From Lachnospiraceae bacterium (GTDB taxonomy: Bacteria > Bacillota > Clostridia > Lachnospirales > Lachnospiraceae): 43,559 nt of DNA. How positions within the stretch are numbered: the stretch's first letter is position 1; each line of letters begins with the position of its first letter. The notes beneath the pieces were generated by a model that saw nothing but the letters and a program-made list of their open reading frames with translations, searched no databases and was not told the DNA's origin. Shown here in pieces: positions 7,404 to 14,235 of the stretch. The stretch spans positions 1 to 43,559 of the forward strand of contig JAIDHX010000009.1 in NCBI GenBank assembly GCA_029053015.1. The letters run 5' to 3'. Made by a program: the position numbers and the translations under genes.

Positions 7404-7958
7404 CTATTCCATCTGATTTAAGTACTGTATAATGCCCAAATGGATTTCCCATGCCAGCTTTTCCTGATATTCCTCCGAACAGAGCTTTTCCGCTTCCTCG
7501 GTGTTAGACAGAAATCCACATTCGACAATTACAATCGTCGTCGGCGTCTTTTTCAAAAGATAGTAACTATCATTTGGTTTGACGCCGCGATGGTTATCCG
7601 GGTCCAGTCCGACAATCAGTCTGTTCTGTATTTTTTCTGCCAGTTTTTGTCCCTCTTCACTTCCCGAATAGAAAAAGACCTGCGCGCCATGGACATATTC
7701 CTCCGGATAACTATTCTGATGGATGCTGACCGTTATAGTCGGCTTTGTCTCTTCAATAATTGCCAGCCGTCTCTTCATGTCCTGTACTTTTTTATTGGAA
7801 GCGCCCGCGTCATAAAGACCGTCTTCACCTTCTCTCGTCATTACCACTCTGACGTCATCCATCTCCAGATACTTTTTTACGAGCAAAGCAATCTCCAGAT
7901 TCAAATCCTTTTCCAGCGCCCCGTTAATCCCGACCTTTCCCGGGTCGTCGCCGCCATG
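7404..7958 (-). pseudogene. cwlD: cwlD-like amidase, C-terminal part (interrupted by the van element)
   Basis: C-terminal part of an N-acetylmuramoyl-L-alanine amidase (Amidase_3). In frame it begins HGGDDPGKVGINGALEKDLN right at the element junction, with no start codon of its own except a TTG at 7904. Visible motifs are RVVMTREGED, SIHQNSYPEE (zinc-ligand histidine), GAQVFFYSGS and IVECGFLSN (catalytic glutamate). Upstream in the same frame a TAA lies inside the element. Joining it to the fragment at 13960-14130 through the shared 10-bp core gives an uninterrupted 235-aa protein, close to the 237 aa of B. subtilis CwlD. CwlD makes muramic lactam in the spore cortex; the assignment rests on length and the GAQ and ECGFLSN blocks. 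Confidence 0.9.
7949..7958. other. att site, right junction of the van element
   Basis: CGCCGCCATG here is identical to 13968-13977, and the flanking bases differ on both sides. The element side (7959-7979) carries GGCGGCGGTTACTTGCGG (7960-7977), an inverted and slightly changed copy of the arm at the other end. The host side continues the cwlD reading frame. Confidence 0.85.
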
Positions 7959-7987
7959 TGGCGGCGGTTACTTGCGGCAATTTTTCT

Positions 7988-8010
7988 TTTTAAGAAAATC
8001 TTAGGAAAAT
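7988..8010 (+). promoter_or_regulatory. Two tandem VanR-box-like 12-mers
   Basis: TTTTAAGAAAAT (7988-7999) and TCTTAGGAAAAT (7999-8010) repeat with an 11-bp period. Against the enterococcal VanR consensus as I recall it, TCGTANGAAANT, they match 8 of 10 and 9 of 10 fixed positions. They lie about 50-75 bp upstream of the expected transcription start, the place for an OmpR-family activator. Confidence 0.6.
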
Positions 8011-8026
8011 TCGCAGATAAAACAAA

Positions 8027-8055
8027 AGAACCCCATCCTTATTCATTGATATAAT
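8027..8055 (+). promoter_or_regulatory. Promoter of the van operon (good -10, poor -35)
   Basis: TATAAT (8050-8055) is a perfect -10. The hexamer 17 bp upstream, GAACCC (8027-8032), does not resemble TTGACA, which fits an activator-dependent promoter. Transcription would start near 8062, about 43 nt before the regulator gene. Confidence 0.6.
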
Positions 8056-8104
8056 AATTGCGAAATTAAAGTAAAAATATCACAAAGGAAGACATGGGTA
8101 CAAA

Positions 8105-8806
8105 ATGAGCATACATATTCTGGTAGCGGCCAATGAAACAGAACTGGCGGATGTCATAGCTGTCTATCTTACAAATGACGGATACACTGTCCACAAATTT
8201 TACACAGGTCTCGAGGCGCTTTCCTGTATCGAAAATACTGCTTTGGATCTGGCAATACTGGACGCACAGCTTCCGGATATGGACGGTTTTCAAATCTGTA
8301 AAAAAATCAGAGAAAACTCATATTATCCCATAATCATGCTCTCCGCAAAATCTGACGACAGTGACAAGATTATGGGACTGACAATCGGTGCTGACGACTA
8401 TGTCACAAATCCTATCACCCCGCTTGAAGTGGCTGCCAGAGCAAAAACACAACTACGGCGGTATATGCAGTATAATCAGCCCGCCCCCAGACAGGCCGAA
8501 ACCGCACATGAATATACCATCAGTGAACTTGTTATCAACAGAGACAGTCATAAATGCACCCTGTCCGGCAGGGAATTGCACCTGACGCCCATAGAATTTT
8601 CCATCCTCTGGTATCTCTGCGAACATCAGGGAATTGTCATTTCTTCGGAAGAACTGTTCGAAGCGGTATGGGGTGAAAGAGCCCTGATTGATAACAACAC
8701 GGTTATGGCCCATATCGGCAGGCTGAGAGAAAAAATGAACGAGCCCGCCAGAAATCCAAAGTTCATAAAAACAGTATGGGGCGTCGGATATACCATTGAA
8801 AAATAG
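8105..8806 (+). CDS. vanR: VanR-like OmpR-family regulator with degenerate receiver
   Basis: 233 residues. A receiver domain (about 1-120) is followed by a winged-helix DNA-binding domain (about 140-233) ending in NPKFIKTVWGVGYTIEK, nearly identical to the VanR end. Homology to VanR runs the whole length (for example LDLAILD, PIIMLS, GLTIGADDY, LTPIEFSILWYLCE). The phosphoacceptor D53 is kept. However, the acidic pair that binds Mg2+ is replaced by A9 N10 (ILVAANETE where VanR has ILIVDDEHE), and the conserved lysine is N102 (DYVTNP for DYITKP). Phosphorylation as in VanR is therefore doubtful. No vanS follows: the vanH start lies 42 bp downstream, leaving little room for a separate promoter. 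Confidence 0.85.
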   Translation: MSIHILVAANETELADVIAVYLTNDGYTVHKFYTGLEALSCIENTALDLAILDAQLPDMDGFQICKKIRENSYYPIIMLSAKSDDSDKIMGLTIGADDYVTNPITPLEVAARAKTQLRRYMQYNQPAPRQAETAHEYTISELVINRDSHKCTLSGRELHLTPIEFSILWYLCEHQGIVISSEELFEAVWGERALIDNNTVMAHIGRLREKMNEPARNPKFIKTVWGVGYTIEK

Positions 8807-8848
8807 AGCTATTGAAAAATTCAGGGAAAGGATAAGCAAAAATGAAAG

Positions 8849-9808
8849 ATGAAACCGATAGAAATTACCGTATTCAACTGTGAAAAAGATGAAGCAGAGG
8901 CATTTCGTGAACTTTCACCACGTTTTGATATTGTGCCCGTCATTGTGTCAGAACCGGCAAGACACGGCAGCATCCCCTGCCCCTGCAGCCGCTGTGTCAG
9001 TGTGGGACACAAATCCCGTATAGCCGAATCTGATTTATCCGCACTGCAAAGAGCCGGTGTCACATACATCTGCACCCGAAGCATCGGGTATGACCATATC
9101 GATTCCGAAGCCGCACAAAGACTCGGAATCACTATTGAAAATGTGGCATATCCGCCGGACGGCGTCGCCGACTATACGCTGATGCTGATACTGATGGCGC
9201 TGCGCAGCGTAAAATCCACACTGAAGCAGGCGGCGCACAACGACTTCCGTCTGCCTCCCGTCCGCGGCAAAGAGCTAAACTGCATGACGGTCGGCGTTGT
9301 AGGCGCAGGTCATATCGGACGCGCCGTCATCCAAAGACTCCGCGCCTTTGGCTGTCATGTACTGGTTTGCGACATAAACAACAGTGCGGACAGCGTGTCG
9401 CTGCATGAACTGCTTGAAAAAAGCGACGTCGTCACACTCCATGTACCGCTCAACGCCGATACGCACCACCTCATCTGCAAAGAACAGTTTAAAATGATGA
9501 AACAGGACGCTATTTTGGTCAACACCGCGCGCGGCGCGCTTGTCGATACGGAAGCATTGCTCAATGCCTTGGAAAACCACCGGCTGGGCGGAGCCGCTCT
9601 TGACGTACTGGAAGGAGAAGAAGCAATTTTCTATTCTGACTGTTCACAGAAACCACTTTCCCATCCCTTCCTGCCAAGACTTCAAAAAATGCCGAATGTT
9701 ATCATTACGCCGCATACGGCGTATTACACACGCCATGTTCTATATGACACAGTTGAAAAAACATTGTTAAATTGTCTCACATACGAAAGGAAACAAAATC
9801 ATGAATAA
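8849..9808 (+). CDS. vanH: VanH-type D-lactate dehydrogenase
   Basis: 319 residues, close to the 322 of VanH. It reduces pyruvate to D-lactate with NAD(P)H to feed the D-Ala-D-Lac ligase. The D-2-hydroxyacid dehydrogenase fold shows the Rossmann motif GVVGAGHIGRAV, the catalytic arginine in VNTARGALVD, the acidic residue in DVLEGEEA, and the catalytic histidine in ITPHTAYYT. The stretches ICTRSIGYDHID and ENVAYPPDGVADYTLML are typical of VanH. GGGAAAGGA lies upstream of the ATG at 8849. Its 3' end overlaps the ligase start by 8 bp, so translation is coupled. Confidence 0.95.
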   Translation: MKPIEITVFNCEKDEAEAFRELSPRFDIVPVIVSEPARHGSIPCPCSRCVSVGHKSRIAESDLSALQRAGVTYICTRSIGYDHIDSEAAQRLGITIENVAYPPDGVADYTLMLILMALRSVKSTLKQAAHNDFRLPPVRGKELNCMTVGVVGAGHIGRAVIQRLRAFGCHVLVCDINNSADSVSLHELLEKSDVVTLHVPLNADTHHLICKEQFKMMKQDAILVNTARGALVDTEALLNALENHRLGGAALDVLEGEEAIFYSDCSQKPLSHPFLPRLQKMPNVIITPHTAYYTRHVLYDTVEKTLLNCLTYERKQNHE

Positions 9809-10832
9809 ACTTAAGATTGCCGTTTTGTTCGGAGGCTGCTCGGAAGAGCATGATGTCTCTGTCAAATCGGCACAGGAAATCGCAAAATATATTGACACGG
9901 AAAAATATGATGTAACCTATGTTGGCATTACGCGCTCCGGCAGCTGGCTGATGTGCGAAAAGCCCTGTCCCGATTGGGAAAACGGAGACTGCTGCCCTGC
10001 AGCGATCTCTCCGGACAGGACGGTGCATGGACTTATTACCCTTTCAGGCGACCATTGCCGGACCATCTATATCGACGTGGTTTTCCCTGTTCTGCATGGC
10101 CGGTTTGGTGAGGACGGCTCCATACAGGGCTTGCTGGAATTATCCGGTATCCCTTATGTTGGCTGCGACATTGCAGCCTCGGCAATCTGCATGGATAAAT
10201 CTCTTGCCTACATGATGGCGGCAAATGCCGGAATCGCCGTTCCTGCATTTCAGATTTTACATCCTGATGACATACCGGAAATTGATATTCCGGCCTATCC
10301 GGTCTTTGTAAAGCCTGCCCGCTCAGGTTCCTCTTTTGGCGTGAGTAAGGTATATCAGGAAAGCGAACTGGACGCCGCCATCAAAATGGCACTGCAATAT
10401 GACAACAAAGTCCTGATTGAACAGGCCGTTTCCGGTGTGGAAACCGGCTGCGCCGTGCTTGGAAATAACAACCTTTTAATGACCGGCGAAATAGATGCCA
10501 TTACCTTATCTCACGGTTTCTTCCGCATACATCAGGAATCCGACCCCGAAAACGGATCTGAAAATGCCGTCTTTACCGTTCCGGCAAATCTGCCTCCCCA
10601 AAAACAGGCAGAATTGAAAGAAACTGCCAAGGCAATTTATCAGGCCCTCGGCTGCAGAGGACTTGCCCGTGTTGACATGTTCCTGCAGGAGGATGGGCGC
10701 ATTGTGCTCAATGAAGTCAATACCCTGCCCGGCTTTACCTCCTACAGCCGCTATCCACGCATGATGAAAGCTGCCGGAATCACGATTTCAGAGATAATTG
10801 ACCGCCTTATCTCGCTGGCAAAAAGGGGGTAA
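9801..10832 (+). CDS. VanA/B/D-class D-alanine--D-lactate ligase
   Basis: 343 residues, the length of VanA. An ATP-grasp ligase that joins D-Ala to D-lactate, giving peptidoglycan precursors with poor affinity for vancomycin. LFGGCSEEHDVSVKSAQEIA, LHGRFGEDGSIQGL, FVKPARSGSSFGVSKV, KVLIEQAVSG and LNEVNTLPGFTSYSRYPRMM match the VanA group closely. The histidine that marks D-Lac over D-Ala/D-Ser specificity is kept in FFRIHQESDPE. By recall it differs from VanA, VanB and VanD at many positions throughout the central region, so I do not give it a type letter. It overlaps vanH by 8 bp and lies 5 bp before vanX. Confidence 0.95.
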   Translation: MNKLKIAVLFGGCSEEHDVSVKSAQEIAKYIDTEKYDVTYVGITRSGSWLMCEKPCPDWENGDCCPAAISPDRTVHGLITLSGDHCRTIYIDVVFPVLHGRFGEDGSIQGLLELSGIPYVGCDIAASAICMDKSLAYMMAANAGIAVPAFQILHPDDIPEIDIPAYPVFVKPARSGSSFGVSKVYQESELDAAIKMALQYDNKVLIEQAVSGVETGCAVLGNNNLLMTGEIDAITLSHGFFRIHQESDPENGSENAVFTVPANLPPQKQAELKETAKAIYQALGCRGLARVDMFLQEDGRIVLNEVNTLPGFTSYSRYPRMMKAAGITISEIIDRLISLAKRG

Positions 10833-10837
10833 TACAT

Positions 10838-11446
10838 ATGGAAAAAGGATTTGTATTTTTAGATGAAGCAGTGCATGGAATCCGCTGGGACGCCAAATAT
10901 GCCACATGGGATAATTTCACCGGAAGACCGGTAAACGGATATGAAGCCAACCGAATCGTCGGAACCTTTGAACTGGCAGATGCATTGCAAAAAGCAAGGG
11001 AACAGGCCGCCGCTCTCGGATATGGCCTGCTTCTCTGGGACGCCTATCGCCCCCAGCGCGCCGTAGACTGCTTTCTCCGCTGGTCCGTGCAGCCGGAAGA
11101 CGGCCGCACAAAGGAAAAGCATTACCCCAATATTGCGCGGGAAGAAATGATATCCATGGGATACGTCGCCTCACAGTCAAGCCACAGTCGCGGAAGCGCT
11201 GTTGACCTTACCATCTATCATTTGGACACAGGGGATATGGTGGCCATGGGAAGTGATTTTGATTTTATGGACGAACGCTCGCACCATACCTCAACAGAAG
11301 TCACAGCCGCCGAAGCAAAACACCGCAGACTGCTACGCTCCATCATGGAACACAGCGGCTTTGAAGCCTATGAAAACGAGTGGTGGCATTATCTGCTGAA
11401 AGACGAACCCTATCCCGACTGCTATTTTGATTTCCCGATTGCGTAA
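10838..11446 (+). CDS. vanX: D-Ala-D-Ala dipeptidase VanX
   Basis: 202 residues, the family length. This zinc dipeptidase hydrolyses D-Ala-D-Ala so that only D-Ala-D-Lac enters the wall. The zinc ligands are visible in SSHSRGSAVDLT (histidine and aspartate) and in NEWWHY (histidine, with the catalytic glutamate two positions before WW). The conserved arginine lies in LLWDAYRPQRAVD. AAAAGGGGG lies about 10 nt upstream of the ATG. It is the last gene of the cluster; no vanY, vanZ or vanW follows. Confidence 0.96.
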   Translation: MEKGFVFLDEAVHGIRWDAKYATWDNFTGRPVNGYEANRIVGTFELADALQKAREQAAALGYGLLLWDAYRPQRAVDCFLRWSVQPEDGRTKEKHYPNIAREEMISMGYVASQSSHSRGSAVDLTIYHLDTGDMVAMGSDFDFMDERSHHTSTEVTAAEAKHRRLLRSIMEHSGFEAYENEWWHYLLKDEPYPDCYFDFPIA

Positions 11447-11480
11447 CACTCCTCGCTTTTCAAAATTTGTCGAAAAGCAC

Positions 11481-11508
11481 TTGACAATATAAATAAAAAT
11501 GCTATCGT
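11481..11508 (+). promoter_or_regulatory. Promoter-like sequence before the vanX terminator hairpin
   Basis: TTGACA (11481-11486) and TATCGT (11503-11508) are spaced by 16 bp. A transcript from here would be a roughly 70-nt RNA made almost only of the following hairpin. Confidence 0.35.
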
Positions 11509-11514
11509 TTATTC

Positions 11515-11584
11515 AAAGAGAAGCAGTTTTGTACCACTTGTCTAGTTGATAGTCTTGAGTGGGGTACTTGCTTCTCTTTTTATA
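11515..11584 (+). terminator. Terminator-like hairpin after vanX
   Basis: AAAGAGAAGC (11515-11524) pairs with GCTTCTCTTT (11570-11579). An upper stem of GTACC with GGTAC lies inside it, and T5 follows. It lies between the convergent vanX and recombinase genes. Confidence 0.75.
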
Positions 11585-11607
11585 TCTACCAAATCATATA
11601 AATACAT

Positions 11608-13209
11608 TTATCCACCTACGATATCCGCAAAAAGCGGAGCCATTTCGCCGGAAAAATTATAGGTAATTTTAACTCTATGGTCTTCGTACACCTTAATTTC
11701 ATGGAGCATTTCAACCACCACCGCCCTGTCCAGTTTTTCCATCTCCCGATATTCCAACAGATGTTGAAACCATGCGGTATCGAAGATATTTTCCTCTGCA
11801 CTGCCATTCTTTTTTTCCACACACAACAGTTGTTTGACCAGTAATTCTTCTTTTTGGGCATAGTCCTGCCTGTAACTGACAAACTCCTCTTTCGAAATCA
11901 GTTCTTCCCGATAATCTTCATAGACCGCCTTTTTCAACTTTCGGATTTTTTCAAGCTCTGCCTGTATTGTTATCTTTGCGGCTTCCCTGCTGTCCGGCGC
12001 AGCCATGCTGCCCGCCATCCCTCCGGCTGCAAGCTCTTTCAGATTGTCCATGCTTTGAAGCACGACCCTCAAATCGCCCAGTATAATATTTTCCAGCACT
12101 TCATACCTAATTTTGTGCGGCGTACAGTACTGCCTGCCGGAGCGCACATATGTCCCGCAATAATAGTTGACGCCGGACTCACTTTTTTTACCGTTATGCT
12201 CCGACGCATATGCCTTTTTTACCAATGCCCTCCCACAGTCGCCGCATTTCAAAAAACCCGCAAAAACTGCCGTATTTCTTTGCAAATCCATATTTCGCGT
12301 CCTACGTTTTAACAGCTCCTGTGTTTTTTCCCATGTATCCTTGTCAATGATTGCTTCGTGAGTTCCCTCCACCACAATCCATTCACTGCGTTCCGCCGCC
12401 TTTGCCCTGCTTCTCATCTGCTGGCGCTTTCTGCCCTGCACCATATTGCCAATATACATTTCATTCTGTAAAATACGGTTTATCGTAGAATATGTCCAAT
12501 AAGAAGTGTTGTTCAGACGGCGGGCATTTCTGTAATTCTCGCCATTGATTTTCTTATATTCAGACGGGCAGACAATGCCCTCCTCATTTAATATGGCGGC
12601 AATGCGGAGTTTTCCGCAGCCCCCGATATACAACGCAAAAATTCTTCTTACAATCTCCGCCGCATACGCATCTACGACCAGCCTGTTCTTGTCCGCCGAC
12701 GCTTTCCGGTAACCATAAGAAGCAAATGCTCCGATAAATTCCCCTGCCTTTTGTTTGGTTCTGACAGCGGCATGAATTTTTTGGGAAATATCCCTTGCAT
12801 ACTGTTCATTAAAAATATTCTTGATTGGCAGAAGCATGTCATATGCCTGCTTTGCGCTGTCAATACCGTCTGTGACAGAAATAAAACGCACGTCCCTCTC
12901 GGGAAAATACCGTTCCAGATACCTGCCTGTATCAATATAATCACGCCCGAAACGGGACAAATCCTTGACAATCACACAATTTACTTTTCCAGCTTCAATG
13001 TCGTCAATCATTCGTCGAAACGACGGACGGTTAAAATCGGTCCCCGTGAAACCGTCGTCAACATAGGTATCATATACCGCCAAATCTTCTTTTTCTTTTA
13101 CATAATCGGCAATGAGTCTTTTCTGATTGCTGATGCTGTCACTTTCCGCTTTGTCGCCGTCTTCTCTGGACAACCTGATATATGCCGCAGCGTTAAAAAA
13201 AGTCTTCAC
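11608..13209 (-). CDS. Large serine recombinase (TnpX-like)
   Basis: 533 residues in three parts. The N-terminal resolvase domain has AAYIRLSREDGD with catalytic S14 and VIVKDLSRFGRDYIDTGRYL. The Recombinase domain (about 170-280) has KIHAAVRTKQKAGEFIGAFA and GNMVQGRKRQ. A zinc beta-ribbon with KCGDCGRAL and YYCGTYVRSGRQYC follows, then a coiled-coil region (about 400-470). Such enzymes catalyse site-specific integration and excision between attP and attB, using an accessory directionality factor for excision. The GTG start at 13209 overlaps the stop of the 49-aa ORF (GTGA), so it is probably translationally coupled. It is the obvious enzyme for the surrounding element. Confidence 0.95.
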   Translation of the reverse strand: MKTFFNAAAYIRLSREDGDKAESDSISNQKRLIADYVKEKEDLAVYDTYVDDGFTGTDFNRPSFRRMIDDIEAGKVNCVIVKDLSRFGRDYIDTGRYLERYFPERDVRFISVTDGIDSAKQAYDMLLPIKNIFNEQYARDISQKIHAAVRTKQKAGEFIGAFASYGYRKASADKNRLVVDAYAAEIVRRIFALYIGGCGKLRIAAILNEEGIVCPSEYKKINGENYRNARRLNNTSYWTYSTINRILQNEMYIGNMVQGRKRQQMRSRAKAAERSEWIVVEGTHEAIIDKDTWEKTQELLKRRTRNMDLQRNTAVFAGFLKCGDCGRALVKKAYASEHNGKKSESGVNYYCGTYVRSGRQYCTPHKIRYEVLENIILGDLRVVLQSMDNLKELAAGGMAGSMAAPDSREAAKITIQAELEKIRKLKKAVYEDYREELISKEEFVSYRQDYAQKEELLVKQLLCVEKKNGSAEENIFDTAWFQHLLEYREMEKLDRAVVVEMLHEIKVYEDHRVKITYNFSGEMAPLFADIVGG

Positions 13210-13355
13210 GGCGTTTTCACCTCTGGATTTATATGTGCCCGAATAATGCGGCTTATCAGCTCAGAAACATCGATTTTTTCCAAAAACTCCCTCTCAATAC
13301 TGTAGGATATATTTTCCTTTCCTTCCTTCTCCAATACGCCGTATCTCCGAAACAC
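13206..13355 (-). CDS. 49-aa ORF coupled to the recombinase
   Basis: Not recognised. The frame reads VFRRYGVLEKEGKENISYSI and then EREFLEKIDVSELISRIIRA and HINPEVKTP; it is charged and probably helical. The stop TGA overlaps the recombinase GTG, the usual sign of coupling. Start is either GTG at 13355 (GAAAGG just before it, spacing very short) or the TTG seven codons later with CGGAG upstream. Small helical proteins next to large serine integrases are often recombination directionality factors, but nothing in the sequence proves that here. Confidence 0.6.
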   Translation of the reverse strand: MFRRYGVLEKEGKENISYSIEREFLEKIDVSELISRIIRAHINPEVKTP

Positions 13356-13429
13356 CTTTCACACAAGTATATGGATTAGAGCTTGTACGGTATGTCTCGG
13401 TTTTTCTGGGTATTTTGGCAAATTCAAGT

Positions 13430-13945
13430 TTAATGATTACATATCTGACACCCAAAACAGGTCAAAAAAGTATTATGTTTCTTACATCGCGGGAAATCAC
13501 AATAGATAGGGTCACCTGCCTCTGCCGCCGCCAGCCAATTCTCCAATGACTCCTCTCTTATATCATCAATTGTCATTCTATTTATCAAATTTTCAAACGT
13601 ATCTAAATAGTGCGAAACAAATTCCTCGTTTGGACTGTAGTCAAGTTTCTCCCAACCGATTTTATTCCTTGCTCCGTTTATTACCTTAATCATAAAACTC
13701 TTATCTGCTTCAAAAGTTTCTTTATCCCACGGCATTTCAATAATCGCAAACCCAACACAGCCTCTGCCGACAATTTGATCTTTTTCAGACAAATAAACCA
13801 TTAGCCGCTTTTCACTTTCCGTTTGCGCAATTGCAGCTCCACTCAAAGCAAGAATATTGATAAACATATCTGTGCCACCGTTTGACATTACGAGGGAATC
13901 GTCATCAGGTGTAACCTTACCATTGAACGATATAATATTTGACAC
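13430..13945 (-). CDS. Unknown 171-aa protein at the element end
   Basis: Not recognised. The central part (VYLSEKDQIVGRGCVGFAII) looks like a mixed alpha/beta domain. The C-terminus is Cys/His rich (CDFPRCKKHNTFLTCFGCQI ending in CNH), a possible zinc site. It starts with GTG at 13945, 5 nt after GGAAGGAA, and that ribosome binding site lies in the terminal arm of the element. The stop codon of the truncated cwlD (13960-13962) is only 15 bp upstream. The host cwlD transcript would therefore run straight into this gene, and no promoter is evident in between. It may be a directionality factor, a regulator or cargo. Confidence 0.75.
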   Translation of the reverse strand: MSNIISFNGKVTPDDDSLVMSNGGTDMFINILALSGAAIAQTESEKRLMVYLSEKDQIVGRGCVGFAIIEMPWDKETFEADKSFMIKVINGARNKIGWEKLDYSPNEEFVSHYLDTFENLINRMTIDDIREESLENWLAAAEAGDPIYCDFPRCKKHNTFLTCFGCQICNH

Positions 13946-13959
13946 TATTATTCCTTCCG

Positions 13960-14130
13960 CTACTTACCGCCGCCATGCCCCGCGTCAAGAACGACGCAGG
14001 GTCTGTCATCCGCTTTCGCGCCCTCTGCGGCGGCGGTTTCCTTTGCTGTTTTTTTGATTGCTGCCGGCACTGCTGCCGCCAGAATGATTGCCGCTGTAAT
14101 ATACGCCGCAATGTATTTTTTTCGCTCCAT
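13960..14130 (-). pseudogene. cwlD: cwlD-like amidase, N-terminal part (interrupted by the van element)
   Basis: N-terminal 56 codons of the amidase: MERKKYIAAYITAAIILAAA (signal anchor), a short linker, and RPCVVLDAGHGGGK then TAG. The DAGHGG motif with the first zinc-ligand histidine is complete. The final GGK and stop come from the element. The ATG at 14130 is the likely start, though an in-frame ATG at 14151 is possible; neither has a strong ribosome binding site. Spliced at the shared core to 7404-7948, it gives 708 bp without a stop (235 aa). It follows the GH18 gene by 105 bp in the same direction. Confidence 0.9.
13968..13977. other. att site, left junction of the van element
   Basis: CGCCGCCATG is identical to 7949-7958. 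In the cwlD frame it covers the CAT GGC GGC codons of the zinc-binding His-Gly-Gly motif. The element side is CCGCTACTTACCGCCGCC (13958-13975), which partly overlaps the core. Confidence 0.85.
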
Positions 14131-14235
14131 GATGATCCGTCCCGACTCCATATTTACCAAAATATATGAGTCGGAAACGGCTCTTATGCCATGCACAAAC
14201 CGTCAGCATGTGCAGCCTGTATGCACATCTTTTGT

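Larger units (their letters stand above)
7949..13967. mobile_element. 6,019-bp serine-recombinase element carrying a van gene cluster
   Basis: The interval separates two parts of one amidase gene and has a 10-bp direct repeat (CGCCGCCATG) at its ends. Contents: van-type regulator, vanH, D-Ala-D-Lac ligase and vanX on the plus strand; a large serine recombinase, a 49-aa ORF and a 171-aa ORF on the minus strand. Joining the two element ends gives an attP with near-palindromic 18-bp arms, CCGCAAGTAACCGCCGCC and GGCGGCGGTAAGTAGCGG (15 of 18 matching when one is inverted). That is typical of large serine integrases. There are no conjugation genes, so it is an integrative element mobilised, if at all, by other means. 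Confidence 0.9.

Noticed and set aside
7404..7904. Short functional amidase from the TTG at 7904
   Set aside because: It would lack the DAGHGG zinc-binding motif and has no signal peptide, so it is better read as the cut-off end of cwlD.
8066..8293. Minus-strand ORF over the start of the vanR-like gene as a hidden vanS or leader peptide
   Set aside because: 75 aa without kinase motifs, antisense to the receiver domain; no HATPase N, G1 or G2 boxes occur anywhere in the element.
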